A stretch of DNA of 8,956 nt. Origin: Prevotellaceae bacterium. GTDB taxonomy: Bacteria; Bacteroidota; Bacteroidia; Bacteroidales; UBA932. Made by a program: the position numbers and the translations under genes. Position 1 is the first letter of the stretch. The number at the start of each line of letters is the position of its first letter. The DNA lies in assembly GCA_031285695.1 (NCBI GenBank), contig JAITVR010000251.1, positions 1-8,956 of the forward strand. The letters run 5' to 3'. The notes under the pieces were generated by a model. The model was not told where the DNA came from, did not search any database, and worked only from the letters and a program-made list of their open reading frames with translations. Shown in pieces: positions 1 through 6,478 of this stretch.

Positions 1-605
1 ACAATCAGCACTTCCTCAGCATCTAAAACCGTGGCCACGCCTACGGTCAGCGCAGTTTTGGGAACCTGATTTAGGTCGTTGCCGAAAAAGCGCGAGTAGG
101 CAATAATGGTGTCCTGCGCCAGCGTTTGCACGCGCGTGCGCGAGGCAATGGACGAGCCGGGCTCATTGAAGGCAATGTGCCCATCGGGGCCAATGCCGCC
201 CAAAAACAGGTTGATTTTTCCGTAGCTCTTGATTTTTGCCTCATAGCGAGCGCATTCGGCAGCAAGGTCGGGCGCGTTGCCGTTGAGAATATTTACGTTT
301 TCCTTTTTTATATCAATGTGGTTGAAGAAGTTACCCCACATGAAGCTGTAGTAGCTTTCGGGGTGCTCCTTGGGCAAGCCAACATATTCGTCCATGTTGA
401 AAGTTACCACGTTAGCAAAGGAAATTTTGCCGGCTTTGTTCATCTTAATCAGCTCCTTGTACGTGCCGAGCGGGCTTGAACCTGTAGGCAAACCGAGCAC
501 AAAAGGCTTGTCGGGAGTAGGGTTGAAGCTCTTTATTTTGGCGGCAATGTATGCGGCTGTCCACTGCGCAATTAGCTCTGACGAAGGCTGAATAATTAAT
601 CTCAT
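1..605 (-). CDS. nagB: Glucosamine-6-phosphate deaminase NagB (3' part cut off by window edge)
   Basis: Converts glucosamine 6-phosphate to fructose 6-phosphate and ammonia in the cytoplasm, the last step of amino-sugar catabolism. The ATG at 603-605 opens a frame that stays open to the window edge, giving 201 residues of a family usually about 260-270 long. It aligns without gaps to E. coli NagB as I remember it: FVLGLPTG at 35-42, [20 protein letters not shown] at 69-88, and [17 protein letters not shown] at 136-152. This keeps the catalytic Asp72, Asp141, His143 and Glu148, and the phosphate-binding Arg172. The C-terminal part, with Lys208 and the lid end, lies outside the window. Position 160, a Lys in the E. 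coli allosteric site, is Gln here. It lies 117 bases after the DUF4954 stop on the same strand, with a large inverted repeat between; I see no consensus promoter in that gap, so co-transcription is possible. Family call is very secure. Confidence 0.97.
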   Translation of the reverse strand, partial: MRLIIQPSSELIAQWTAAYIAAKIKSFNPTPDKPFVLGLPTGSSPLGTYKELIKMNKAGKISFANVVTFNMDEYVGLPKEHPESYYSFMWGNFFNHIDIKKENVNILNGNAPDLAAECARYEAKIKSYGKINLFLGGIGPDGHIAFNEPGSSIASRTRVQTLAQDTIIAYSRFFGNDLNQVPKTALTVGVATVLDAEEVLI

Positions 606-642
606 AAATGTTTGATTATTAAGTAGTTACATCCGTTTATTT

Positions 643-724
643 GATTTCAAATTTCAAGTTTCAAATTCCAAATTGGGTAAACTGCACAAAATAATTTGAA
701 ATTTGGAATCTGAAATTTGAAATT
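643..724. repeat. Large imperfect inverted repeat built of 7-base units between the DUF4954 gene and nagB
   Basis: Arms 643-674 and 693-724 are reverse complements at 27 of 32 positions, with an 18-base loop. Each arm is itself built from degenerate 7-base units of the form TTTCAAA/TTCCAAA. The right arm can also fold alone: 689-697 region pairs with 720-728 region, giving 10 pairs, a G-G mismatch, 6 pairs and an 8-base loop (688-729). The right arm overlaps the DUF4954 stop codon (723-725). In the minus-strand transcript it would form a long AT-rich stem between the DUF4954 gene and nagB. A related single arm lies after purB at 7845-7879, so this looks like a dispersed repeat rather than a dedicated terminator. 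It lacks a GC-rich stem and a U-tract. Confidence 0.75.
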
Positions 725-2714
725 ATTTTATCTCTTTCATTTTCTCTATCATGCTATCTCCCAACGCGGTTTTTCGGGCAATGTGGTTAGTAACTTCGGC
801 CACAAAAGCATTTTGCTCAAAGGGACCCCGCACTTGCTCAAAGTCTTGCAGCTTCGATTCCTCGTTGCCGTCCACGCCAAAGCCCGTTTTTGCGCTGAGC
901 GTAAACTCCTTTTTGGCATCGGCGTACAGCATTTCGTCCAGCTCCACCACACTTTTTTTCCACTGCTCTATACAATTTATAACATCTTGAGCAGTAAAAT
1001 TTTCCAGTGATTTATTAAAGTTCTCCTTTAGCAGCTGGGCAGCCCATGTCCACTCGTAATCGTAGTAGCTTCTGTGCATTTGCTCAAAGCGCGCCTCCAC
1101 ATCTTTTAGCGTAGCGAGCGTGCCGTTTTCAACATCATCAAGCAGGCGCGTGAGCTCGGTTTGCGGCGCTATCATGCCGGCAATGTCCACCCATTCTCCA
1201 AGCCCAACTTGCGAATCGGGTTGCAGCGCACGACGAATATCATCGTTTGTTTTTAGCGAAGCGGCTTTTTCAAGTTTGCTAATGAGTGAGTTACCTAAAA
1301 ATTTGGTAATACCCATTTCGTACAGCTTTATGCCGTTTTCGAGCGAAGTGCGCTTAATGAGCGTGCTGTGGTAGGAGTAAAATTCGGAAGTTGCACCCGA
1401 ATGCTGCTGCAGCTTGAGCAGCAGGTTGCGCCCCTTCTGCATTTTGTGTATAGTAAAGGGGCTCAGTAGGTTAAAGTTGATTAAATCACGCTTTTGTTTA
1501 GCTTTGCGAATATCGCGCTTAGGCCACTTTTGCGCATCGCGAATAGTACCTACGCTGCGCAAATTTACCCCCGGAACAAGCACGCTACTATTTTCATTTT
1601 CAATAAGGTAAGAAAATGGAAGGTCGGAAGTGTCGGAATTTCTGTCGTGCCGCCCCATAACTACCGTAAACGCGCCGATTTTGGCCGGCCACAGCAGGTA
1701 CGAGTCGCTGGCGGTTTTGCAGCCGCGCTCCAAAACTCCCTGATGGATAGGCCCTAACTTGTACATGTGGTTGCTTTGGTTGGAGCCGCTGCCTGCGTTG
1801 AAAAACGAGTACACGGCGGCAATAAGCAGCGTGGACTTGTGGTGCGTAACCGTGAACGGGCCGGCAAAAATGGAGCAGGCTTCGCCGTGAAAACCAGTGC
1901 TATTGGCAAAAAACAGCGACTGCTCGGCGGAGTACATTTTGCCCAGCTGGCAACCTTGCCCCACGTAGCAGTGGTCAACAATGACGCCATCGGTAATGTG
2001 CGAGCCTTCGGCAAAAATAAAATTTGAGGCAATTACGCCCTGCCCAACGTAGGTAGGGGCTTCGGGAGCGCTGTTAACTGTGCCATCGCCAAGCTTATAC
2101 ACACCGTTAATCACGCAGCTCTCTTTAAAAACCACGTTGCGCAGCGTGCGGCAGTTGGTAAGGTGCACATTTTTGCCCACGTAACCCATATCAGATGATT
2201 GTGCCTCAGCGTATTCGTCAATTAACTTAAACAAACGCTTTATCACCTCGGGGCGATGCCTGTACAGCGCAATAATGTACGCTACCTGTGCCGATAATTC
2301 ATTGTAAATAGGCACTTCACGACCGCCCATTTCATTGATTACATTAACTCGAATACCGTTACCAAAGCTGCACTTTTCCTCGGTTACAAGAATATCAACG
2401 TTTTCAATCACGCTATCCTCGTCCACAATGTAGTTGGCTATACTACTGCGTATATTATTAATATACACATTGTTACGAATTTCACAGTTGTGAATATTGG
2501 CGTTTGAAATACCCGTATTGCGCTGCAAACCACCGGGTAGCGAAATAGTTTTGGTAAACGTACCTAACTTAACTTTTCCCGAAAAGTTAACGTTGCGAAT
2601 GTGCTGCGGTGTAAAACTTTGTGCCACAGCAATATCACTCCAGTCTGTGCAGCGGCAGTACTGCTTTTCGAGGGTAGCAATCTCGTCATTGGTTAACTTT
2701 CGGTAGGCCTCCAT
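723..2714 (-). CDS. DUF4954 family protein with left-handed beta-helix repeats, function unknown
   Basis: A 663-residue protein with no signal peptide or membrane segment, so probably cytoplasmic. I recognise it as the Bacteroidota family DUF4954 from its length and conserved stretches. Residues 69-110 (ISNANIHNCEIRNNVYINNI onward) and about 178-295 show the short hydrophobic/N/G periodicity of hexapeptide left-handed beta-helix proteins, a fold common in acyltransferases and sugar nucleotidyltransferases. The core holds GFHGEACSIFAGPFTVTHHK (274-293), SNHMYKLGPIHQG (314-326), SDSYLLWPAKIGAFTVVMGRH (from 336) and PFSYLIE (366-372). Residues from about 395 on are charged and mainly helical in appearance (for example 465-600). 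A His-rich, polar central region suggests a ligand or metal site, but that is inference. The start is ATG at 2712-2714, with a promoter-like site 34-63 bases upstream. It sits just upstream of nagB on the same strand, which hints at, but does not prove, a role in amino-sugar or cell-envelope sugar metabolism. Confidence 0.88.
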   Translation of the reverse strand: MEAYRKLTNDEIATLEKQYCRCTDWSDIAVAQSFTPQHIRNVNFSGKVKLGTFTKTISLPGGLQRNTGISNANIHNCEIRNNVYINNIRSSIANYIVDEDSVIENVDILVTEEKCSFGNGIRVNVINEMGGREVPIYNELSAQVAYIIALYRHRPEVIKRLFKLIDEYAEAQSSDMGYVGKNVHLTNCRTLRNVVFKESCVINGVYKLGDGTVNSAPEAPTYVGQGVIASNFIFAEGSHITDGVIVDHCYVGQGCQLGKMYSAEQSLFFANSTGFHGEACSIFAGPFTVTHHKSTLLIAAVYSFFNAGSGSNQSNHMYKLGPIHQGVLERGCKTASDSYLLWPAKIGAFTVVMGRHDRNSDTSDLPFSYLIENENSSVLVPGVNLRSVGTIRDAQKWPKRDIRKAKQKRDLINFNLLSPFTIHKMQKGRNLLLKLQQHSGATSEFYSYHSTLIKRTSLENGIKLYEMGITKFLGNSLISKLEKAASLKTNDDIRRALQPDSQVGLGEWVDIAGMIAPQTELTRLLDDVENGTLATLKDVEARFEQMHRSYYDYEWTWAAQLLKENFNKSLENFTAQDVINCIEQWKKSVVELDEMLYADAKKEFTLSAKTGFGVDGNEESKLQDFEQVRGPFEQNAFVAEVTNHIARKTALGDSMIEKMKEIK

Positions 2715-2747
2715 AGTTGTTCAAAAATCTTAGCGTGTAAGAATTTG

Positions 2748-2777
2748 TAAAAGTAGGAAAAAAGGAGGAAAAAGCAG
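2748..2777 (-). promoter_or_regulatory. Likely promoter of the DUF4954 gene
   Basis: On the minus strand CTG (2777-2775), a 19-base spacer and TACTTTTA (2755-2748) match the Bacteroidota pattern TTG-N19/20-TAnnTTTG with one mismatch in each box. The predicted start of transcription would leave a leader of about 30 bases before the ATG at 2714. The surrounding sequence is T-rich, so a chance match is possible. Confidence 0.4.
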
Positions 2778-2794
2778 CAGAAAAAAGGATTTTT

Positions 2795-2825
2795 TTGTAA
2801 TTTTTTTTTGAAATATGTACCTTTG
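2795..2825 (+). promoter_or_regulatory. Consensus-like Bacteroidota promoter facing into the 83-base palindrome
   Basis: TTG (2795-2797), a 20-base spacer and TACCTTTG (2818-2825) fit the TTG-N19/20-TAnnTTTG consensus with no mismatch. No plus-strand gene follows. Transcription from about 2830 would enter the palindromic repeat at once and, if it continued, run antisense to the nitronate monooxygenase gene. The upstream box falls in a poly-T run, which raises the chance of a fortuitous match. Confidence 0.4.
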
Positions 2826-2832
2826 GTTTCCT

Positions 2833-2915
2833 CGTTGTCATTCTGAGCGAAGCGAAGAATCTCACGCTACTACCGTGCTAATGCGAGATGCTTCGACAAG
2901 CTCAGCATGACAACG
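2833..2915. repeat. 83-base palindromic repeat element (REP/MITE-like)
   Basis: Two 31-base arms, 2833-2863 and 2885-2915, pair over most of their length: CGTTGTCAT with ATGACAACG at the ends, then CTGAGC with GCTCAG, CGAAG with CTTCG, and ATCTC with GAGAT. Short internal mismatches break the stem, and a 21-base loop closes it. The arm core TCATTCTGAGCGAAGCGAAG belongs, from memory, to a palindromic repeat seen scattered through intergenic DNA of many bacterial genomes. It contains no ORF, so any mobility would need to be supplied in trans. It lies downstream of the monooxygenase gene and upstream of the DUF4954 gene, both on the minus strand. Confidence 0.8.
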
Positions 2916-2937
2916 GGCAAGATTTACCTAAAAGTGA

Positions 2938-2960
2938 ACAATTTTCAATTGTAATTTTTT
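2938..2960 (+). terminator. Weak terminator-like hairpin after the palindromic repeat
   Basis: ACAATT (2938-2943), loop TTC and AATTGT (2947-2952) form a short AT-rich hairpin followed on the plus strand by AATTTTTT. It could end a plus-strand transcript started at the 2795-2825 promoter. On the other strand it lies directly after the monooxygenase stop codon but lacks a clean U-tract. Six A/T-rich pairs make it a weak candidate. Confidence 0.25.
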
Positions 2961-4032
2961 ACGAATTTTTTACAACAGCCAAGGCAAACTCGCTCTTTAG
3001 CTGAGCAATAACCTCGTGCACGCTGCTGATTTTTTCGGCCAAATAGGCGTTTGCGCCGGCAAAAGCGTAGCCCTTGCTCATGTTGCCCCTGGCGGCGTTG
3101 TACAGCGCCATGATAATGCAGTAGGGGCTTTTGGTGTAGTCGCAGGTTTTGATGCAGTTAAAGGGGCAATTTTTGGGTTTTTCGTTGCCCTGATTTACGC
3201 TGTTAATAAACTCGCCGTTGATGGCGCGCCCCGGCATGCCCACGGGGCTTTGGATAATCATGATGTCCTTTTGACGGGAGTCGATGTACGCTTGCTTGAA
3301 CACGGGCGAGGCGTCGCACTCGTGCGTGGTTACAAAAATGCTGCCCATTTGCACGCCCGCTGCACCCAGCTGCATAAAGCGGCGTATGTCTTCGCCGTTG
3401 GCAATGCCGCCTGCGGCAACTACCGGAATTGCTTTTTGGCTGCTGTACTGCTCGGCAACTTTCACTACTTCAGGCACTAACTGTTCCAACGATTGGTTTT
3501 CGTCCTCAAGCAGCTCCGGTTTAAAGCCAAGATGTCCGCCCGCCTTTGGGCCTTCCACCACAATCATGTCGGGAAGGTAGCGGTAGTTGCTCAACCACTT
3601 TTCGCACAGCACTTTTGCCGCACGTGCCGAGGATACAATGGGCGCCAACAGCGTTTTGCTGTCGGGCGTAAGGTACGAAGGCAAATCCAGTGGCAAACCC
3701 GCGCCGGCAAAGATAATATCGGCCTTTTCGGCAATGGCTGTGCGCACCATGTCGGCAAAGTTGGTCAGCGCCACCATGATGTTTACACCAATGATACCTT
3801 TGGTTTTTTCGCGCGCCTTGCGCAGCTCCTCTTTTAGCCCAAAAATGCTGTTTTTGAGGTAATCACCGGGAGTTTGCTTGTACAGCAAACCTATTCCCGC
3901 GCAGGAAATAACGCCTATACCGCCCTCGTTGGCTACCGCCGAGGCCAAGCCCGAAAGCGAAACCCCAACGCCCATACCACCTTGAATAATAGGAAGTTCT
4001 ACCTTTATGTTGCCAACGAAAAATGGCTTCAT
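2959..4032 (-). CDS. Nitronate monooxygenase / 2-nitropropane dioxygenase-like flavoprotein
   Basis: An FMN-dependent TIM-barrel protein of 357 residues from the ATG at 4030-4032. Family features are LPIIQGGMGVGVS (13-25), ANEGGIGVIS (34-43), GVNIMVAL (82-89), VEGPKAGGHLGF (159-170, with the conserved His167), AAGGI (206-210) and GVQMGSIF (226-233), the last two being the FMN phosphate-binding loops. Its natural substrate is unclear: members are annotated as nitronate monooxygenases, and the related FabK reduces enoyl-ACP. No fatty-acid gene is nearby, so I prefer the nitronate monooxygenase-like name. The C-terminal part carries four closely spaced cysteines (289, 293, 297, 305). An upstream in-frame TTG (4086) and ATG (4062) exist, but the conserved N-terminus begins at 4032, and a near-consensus -7 box (TACCTTCG, 4081-4074, minus strand) overlaps the region just below the TTG. 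It follows mnmD by 107 bases. Confidence 0.87.
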   Translation of the reverse strand: MKPFFVGNIKVELPIIQGGMGVGVSLSGLASAVANEGGIGVISCAGIGLLYKQTPGDYLKNSIFGLKEELRKAREKTKGIIGVNIMVALTNFADMVRTAIAEKADIIFAGAGLPLDLPSYLTPDSKTLLAPIVSSARAAKVLCEKWLSNYRYLPDMIVVEGPKAGGHLGFKPELLEDENQSLEQLVPEVVKVAEQYSSQKAIPVVAAGGIANGEDIRRFMQLGAAGVQMGSIFVTTHECDASPVFKQAYIDSRQKDIMIIQSPVGMPGRAINGEFINSVNQGNEKPKNCPFNCIKTCDYTKSPYCIIMALYNAARGNMSKGYAFAGANAYLAEKISSVHEVIAQLKSEFALAVVKNS

Positions 4033-4139
4033 TGTTGTATCAATTTGTTGCAAATGCTTCATTTTTTGAAACGCGAAGGTAAGCAAAATTGCGGAAAAGC
4101 TAAGCCAAAAAGCGTTAATAAAAATTCTTTTGCGCTGTG

Positions 4140-4799
4140 CTACTGCTTGCTTGCCGTAGCCCTTAGCATGTGCCGCTTGCCGCCTGCGCCTTGAAGTCGC
4201 TGCACAGTAAAACCCGCTGCTCGAAGGTTTTGTTTAACTAAACCTTTACTTGAATAAGTTGTTAATAATCCATTATTATTAAGCGATTTATAAATTTTAT
4301 CAAAAACTTCCTTGCTCCACAATTCGGGCTGAGTGTCGGGCGAAAAAGCATCGAAATATACTACATCAAAATTTTGTTGTGGATTGTAATTCAGTAGATT
4401 AACATTAACTTTATGAAGCGTAAAGTGAGGACTTATGGCTACAGGCTTGTTCCATTCGCTGAGGTGGAGTAGGGGAAAGCGCTGAAAATCACTACCTGTA
4501 AGCGTGGAAAAGTTAAGCGCATTTGAGGTAGAAAGTTCAATGGGATACAACTCAATGCTTTCGTAGTAAACATGTTGACCAGTTTTTTCAGCTTCGAGTA
4601 AGGTTAACCAAGCGTTTAAGCCTGTACCAAAACCAACCTCAAATACAGCTACTTGTGATTTCTGAACTTGCTGAAATCCCGCCTCAATAAATACGTGCCG
4701 AGACTCTAAAATAGCGCCGCGCTCGGAGTGATAAGTCTCGTTAAACTGCTCGTTTATAATAGTATGCGAGCCGTCATTGGTGGTGAGAATTTGAATCAA
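4140..4799 (-). CDS. mnmD: tRNA (mnm5s2U34)-methyltransferase MnmD
   Basis: S-adenosylmethionine-dependent methyltransferase that completes the 5-methylaminomethyl-2-thiouridine modification at the tRNA wobble position. It corresponds to the N-terminal domain of E. coli MnmC without the FAD oxidase half. The 219 residues contain the SAM-binding motif FEVGFGTGLN (53-62), YFDAFSPDTQPELWS (148-162) and the C-terminal GAGGKRHML (204-212), all typical of the DUF752/Methyltransf_30 family. The N-terminal TTNDGSHT and YHSERGAI (23-30) are also as expected. There is no ATG near this N-terminus; the best start is TTG at 4797-4799, giving MIQILTTNDG. The frame is open further upstream but holds no ATG there. 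It follows truA by 61 bases, and that gap can form two alternative hairpins. The stop is TAG at 4142-4140. Family call is secure; the start is moderately so. Confidence 0.92.
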   Translation of the reverse strand: MIQILTTNDGSHTIINEQFNETYHSERGAILESRHVFIEAGFQQVQKSQVAVFEVGFGTGLNAWLTLLEAEKTGQHVYYESIELYPIELSTSNALNFSTLTGSDFQRFPLLHLSEWNKPVAISPHFTLHKVNVNLLNYNPQQNFDVVYFDAFSPDTQPELWSKEVFDKIYKSLNNNGLLTTYSSKGLVKQNLRAAGFTVQRLQGAGGKRHMLRATASKQ

Positions 4800-4802
4800 A
4801 AT

Positions 4803-4865
4803 TAAAGAGATAAAATGACAAATTGATAAAGAGATGAAAATTTCACGTTTTATCTCTTTATCAAT
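4803..4865 (-). promoter_or_regulatory. Two mutually exclusive hairpins between truA and mnmD
   Basis: In the minus-strand transcript, segment 1 (4865-4848) contains the truA stop codon. It can pair with segment 2 (4840-4822) over 14 perfect pairs, one A-C mismatch and 3 more pairs, with a loop of about 8 bases. It can instead pair perfectly over 13 bases with segment 3 (4815-4803), because segments 2 and 3 are direct repeats of the ATCTCTTTA type. Segment 3 ends three bases before the mnmD start codon. The arms are seen directly; a regulatory role (translational coupling or mild attenuation) is inference. No U-tract follows either hairpin. Confidence 0.5.
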
Positions 4866-5598
4866 ATTTTACGTTCCACAAAAAGAGCCCTTGCGCAGGC
4901 GCAGAAGTGCTTGATGCGCTGCGGTCTTTTTTCTCCATGATGCGCTTGAAATCAGCAATTGAAATTTTCGCGCGACCAACATCTAAAAGCGTTCCCACAA
5001 TGGCGCGCACCATATTACGCAAAAATCGGTTGGCGGAAATGGTAAAAACAATGGTGTTATTATCTTCGTTTACAGACCAATATGCTTCTGTTACGGCGCA
5101 ATCGTTGTTTTTGGCGTTGCCGTGCAGCTTGGCAAACGAGGTAAAGTCCGTTTGCTTCAAAAGCAGTGCAGCAGCCGAATTCATGGCTTCAAGATTGAGC
5201 TGAAAACGAATAAAAGTTGTAAATTCTTGCAAAAATGGATTTTTCACATTGGTAATGAAGTACTTGTAGGTGCGCGAACGGGCATCAAATCGGGCGTTGG
5301 TTTCAAGATTTACCTTATGCAAGTCGTAAACAGAAATATCATGCGGCAGCATTTTGTTGATTTTCAGTACAATTTCTGTTGTATCAAGTATTTTTGGCGT
5401 GTGAAAATGCGCCACATATTTTCGTGCGTGAACGCCAGTGTCGGTGCGGCCGCAGCCGAGCGTATCAACCTCATGACCAAGCAGTAAACTCAGCGCGCGG
5501 TTTAGCTCAGCCTGCACGGTGTGCGCGTTGTGCTGAATTTGCCAACCGTGGTAATTTGTGCCGTTGTACGAAAGATGTATAAAGTATCTGTATAACAA
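4861..5598 (-). CDS. truA: tRNA pseudouridine(38-40) synthase TruA
   Basis: Isomerises uridines 38-40 in the anticodon arm of many tRNAs. The 245 residues are the usual family length. Motifs: YNGTNYHGWQIQ (11-22), GCGRTDTGVHARKYVAHF (48-65) with the catalytic aspartate at 53, ARFDARSRTYKYFI (102-115), FTSFAK (152-157) and the C-terminal ISANRFLRNMVRAIVGTLL (187-205). The start appears to be TTG at 5596-5598, giving MLYRYFIHLSYNG; no in-frame ATG lies between it and an upstream stop near 5635, and the protein would lose its first conserved strand if begun later. It lies 71 AT-rich bases after mqnA and 61 before mnmD on the same strand. I see no TAnnTTTG box in the gap to mqnA, so it is probably read from the mqnA promoter. 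Confidence 0.96.
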   Translation of the reverse strand: MLYRYFIHLSYNGTNYHGWQIQHNAHTVQAELNRALSLLLGHEVDTLGCGRTDTGVHARKYVAHFHTPKILDTTEIVLKINKMLPHDISVYDLHKVNLETNARFDARSRTYKYFITNVKNPFLQEFTTFIRFQLNLEAMNSAAALLLKQTDFTSFAKLHGNAKNNDCAVTEAYWSVNEDNNTIVFTISANRFLRNMVRAIVGTLLDVGRAKISIADFKRIMEKKDRSASSTSAPAQGLFLWNVKY

Positions 5599-5669
5599 TG
5601 TTTTAATATTTATATTTTTGTTTGATAATTTATATTATATTAAATAGATGGTTTTATACGAGATTTAAT

Positions 5670-6425
5670 TTATCCCATTTTTTCTTTGTTTATTTTTTCA
5701 AGAAATAATCGCAATCCCTCGCGCTTGCTATCATTGAGCGGATAGCTGATGTTGTGCTTGAGGTAATGCGCCACATCTACATCGCGATACTTTGTTGTTT
5801 GCTCGACAATAACTTTATCAATATGCTGAATACCAAACTGTAAAGATTGATTTAAGCGCTCAATAATTTCACCCGAAACGCCTGCGCGCGCCACCCAAGC
5901 GGCAAATACAAAGGGTAAACCGGTGTGCGAAATCCAAGCCTCGGCAAGGTCGTAAATGTGGGTAAATTTTTGCGCAAGCCCAAAGGTTTTATCGCCAATA
6001 AGTACGCAGCCAACTCCCTCTTTAAGGTACTCAACTTCAGCATAATTAGTAATTTGCTTAAAGTTAGGCTTTATGTGCCAAAAATCGCGTGCAAGCAGCC
6101 GAATGAGCATTACCGAGGTGCGCGAATGTGCGTCTAAGTAAATGGTATGCAGGCTTTCTACGGGATTGTTGGCAAAAAGGCAAACCGTGGCAACTTTGCC
6201 TACTGCGCCAATGCAAAAATCGGTAATAATTTTATAATCATTGCCTTGCGGAATGGCAGCAACGGGCGTAAGCGCAATATCAGCCTCGCCGGTGAGCAAC
6301 TTTTGGGCGCAAAGCGCGGGAATGTCCAACGATAGCTTAATTTCTTCGCTAACAAGAGTTTGCTGTATTCCATACACCAAAGGTGCAGCATTTAAGTACG
6401 AAACGGCGGAAATGGTTACGCTCAT
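5670..6425 (-). CDS. mqnA: Chorismate dehydratase MqnA (menaquinone biosynthesis, futalosine pathway)
   Basis: Dehydrates chorismate to 3-[(1-carboxyvinyl)oxy]benzoate, the first step of the futalosine route to menaquinone. It has the periplasmic-binding-protein-like fold but no signal peptide, so it acts in the cytoplasm. The 251 residues show ISAVSYLNAAPLVYGI (5-20), ADIALTPVAAIP (48-59), FCIGAVGKVATVCLF (70-84), LDAHSRTSVMLIRLL (97-111), GCVLIGDKTF (139-148) and DLAEAWISHTGLPFVFAAWV (159-178). The related MqnD shares the fold, but the SYLNAAPL start and the length favour MqnA. The ATG is at 6423-6425, preceded by its own promoter facing purB's. It is the first gene of a probable mqnA-truA-mnmD-NMO transcript. 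No other menaquinone gene is in the window. Confidence 0.92.
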   Translation of the reverse strand: MSVTISAVSYLNAAPLVYGIQQTLVSEEIKLSLDIPALCAQKLLTGEADIALTPVAAIPQGNDYKIITDFCIGAVGKVATVCLFANNPVESLHTIYLDAHSRTSVMLIRLLARDFWHIKPNFKQITNYAEVEYLKEGVGCVLIGDKTFGLAQKFTHIYDLAEAWISHTGLPFVFAAWVARAGVSGEIIERLNQSLQFGIQHIDKVIVEQTTKYRDVDVAHYLKHNISYPLNDSKREGLRLFLEKINKEKMG

Positions 6426-6447
6426 GGCGGTGCTTTTGGATTGTAAG

Positions 6448-6478
6448 CTGCAAAATTAGAAAATTTGTGCTACTTTTG
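6448..6478 (+). promoter_or_regulatory. Probable purB promoter
   Basis: CTG (6448-6450), a 20-base spacer and TACTTTTG (6471-6478) match the Bacteroidota consensus with a perfect -7 box and one mismatch in the -33 box. The leader to the ATG at 6502 would be only about 18 bases, too short for a riboswitch. An A-rich stretch precedes the start codon in place of a Shine-Dalgarno site. Confidence 0.6.

Noticed and set aside
126..479. Plus-strand open frame of 117 codons
   Set aside because: It lies wholly opposite nagB, whose catalytic motifs are intact; it is an antisense shadow.
726..737. TTTTATCTCTTT is identical to part of the truA-mnmD hairpin (4848-4859)
   Set aside because: Here it encodes the Lys/Glu-rich DUF4954 C-terminus, and a 12-base AT-rich match can arise by chance.
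4033..4086. N-terminal extension of the monooxygenase to the TTG at 4086 or ATG at 4062
   Set aside because: The extra residues do not resemble the family, whose conserved N-terminus begins at the ATG at 4032; a promoter-like box lies just inside the extension.
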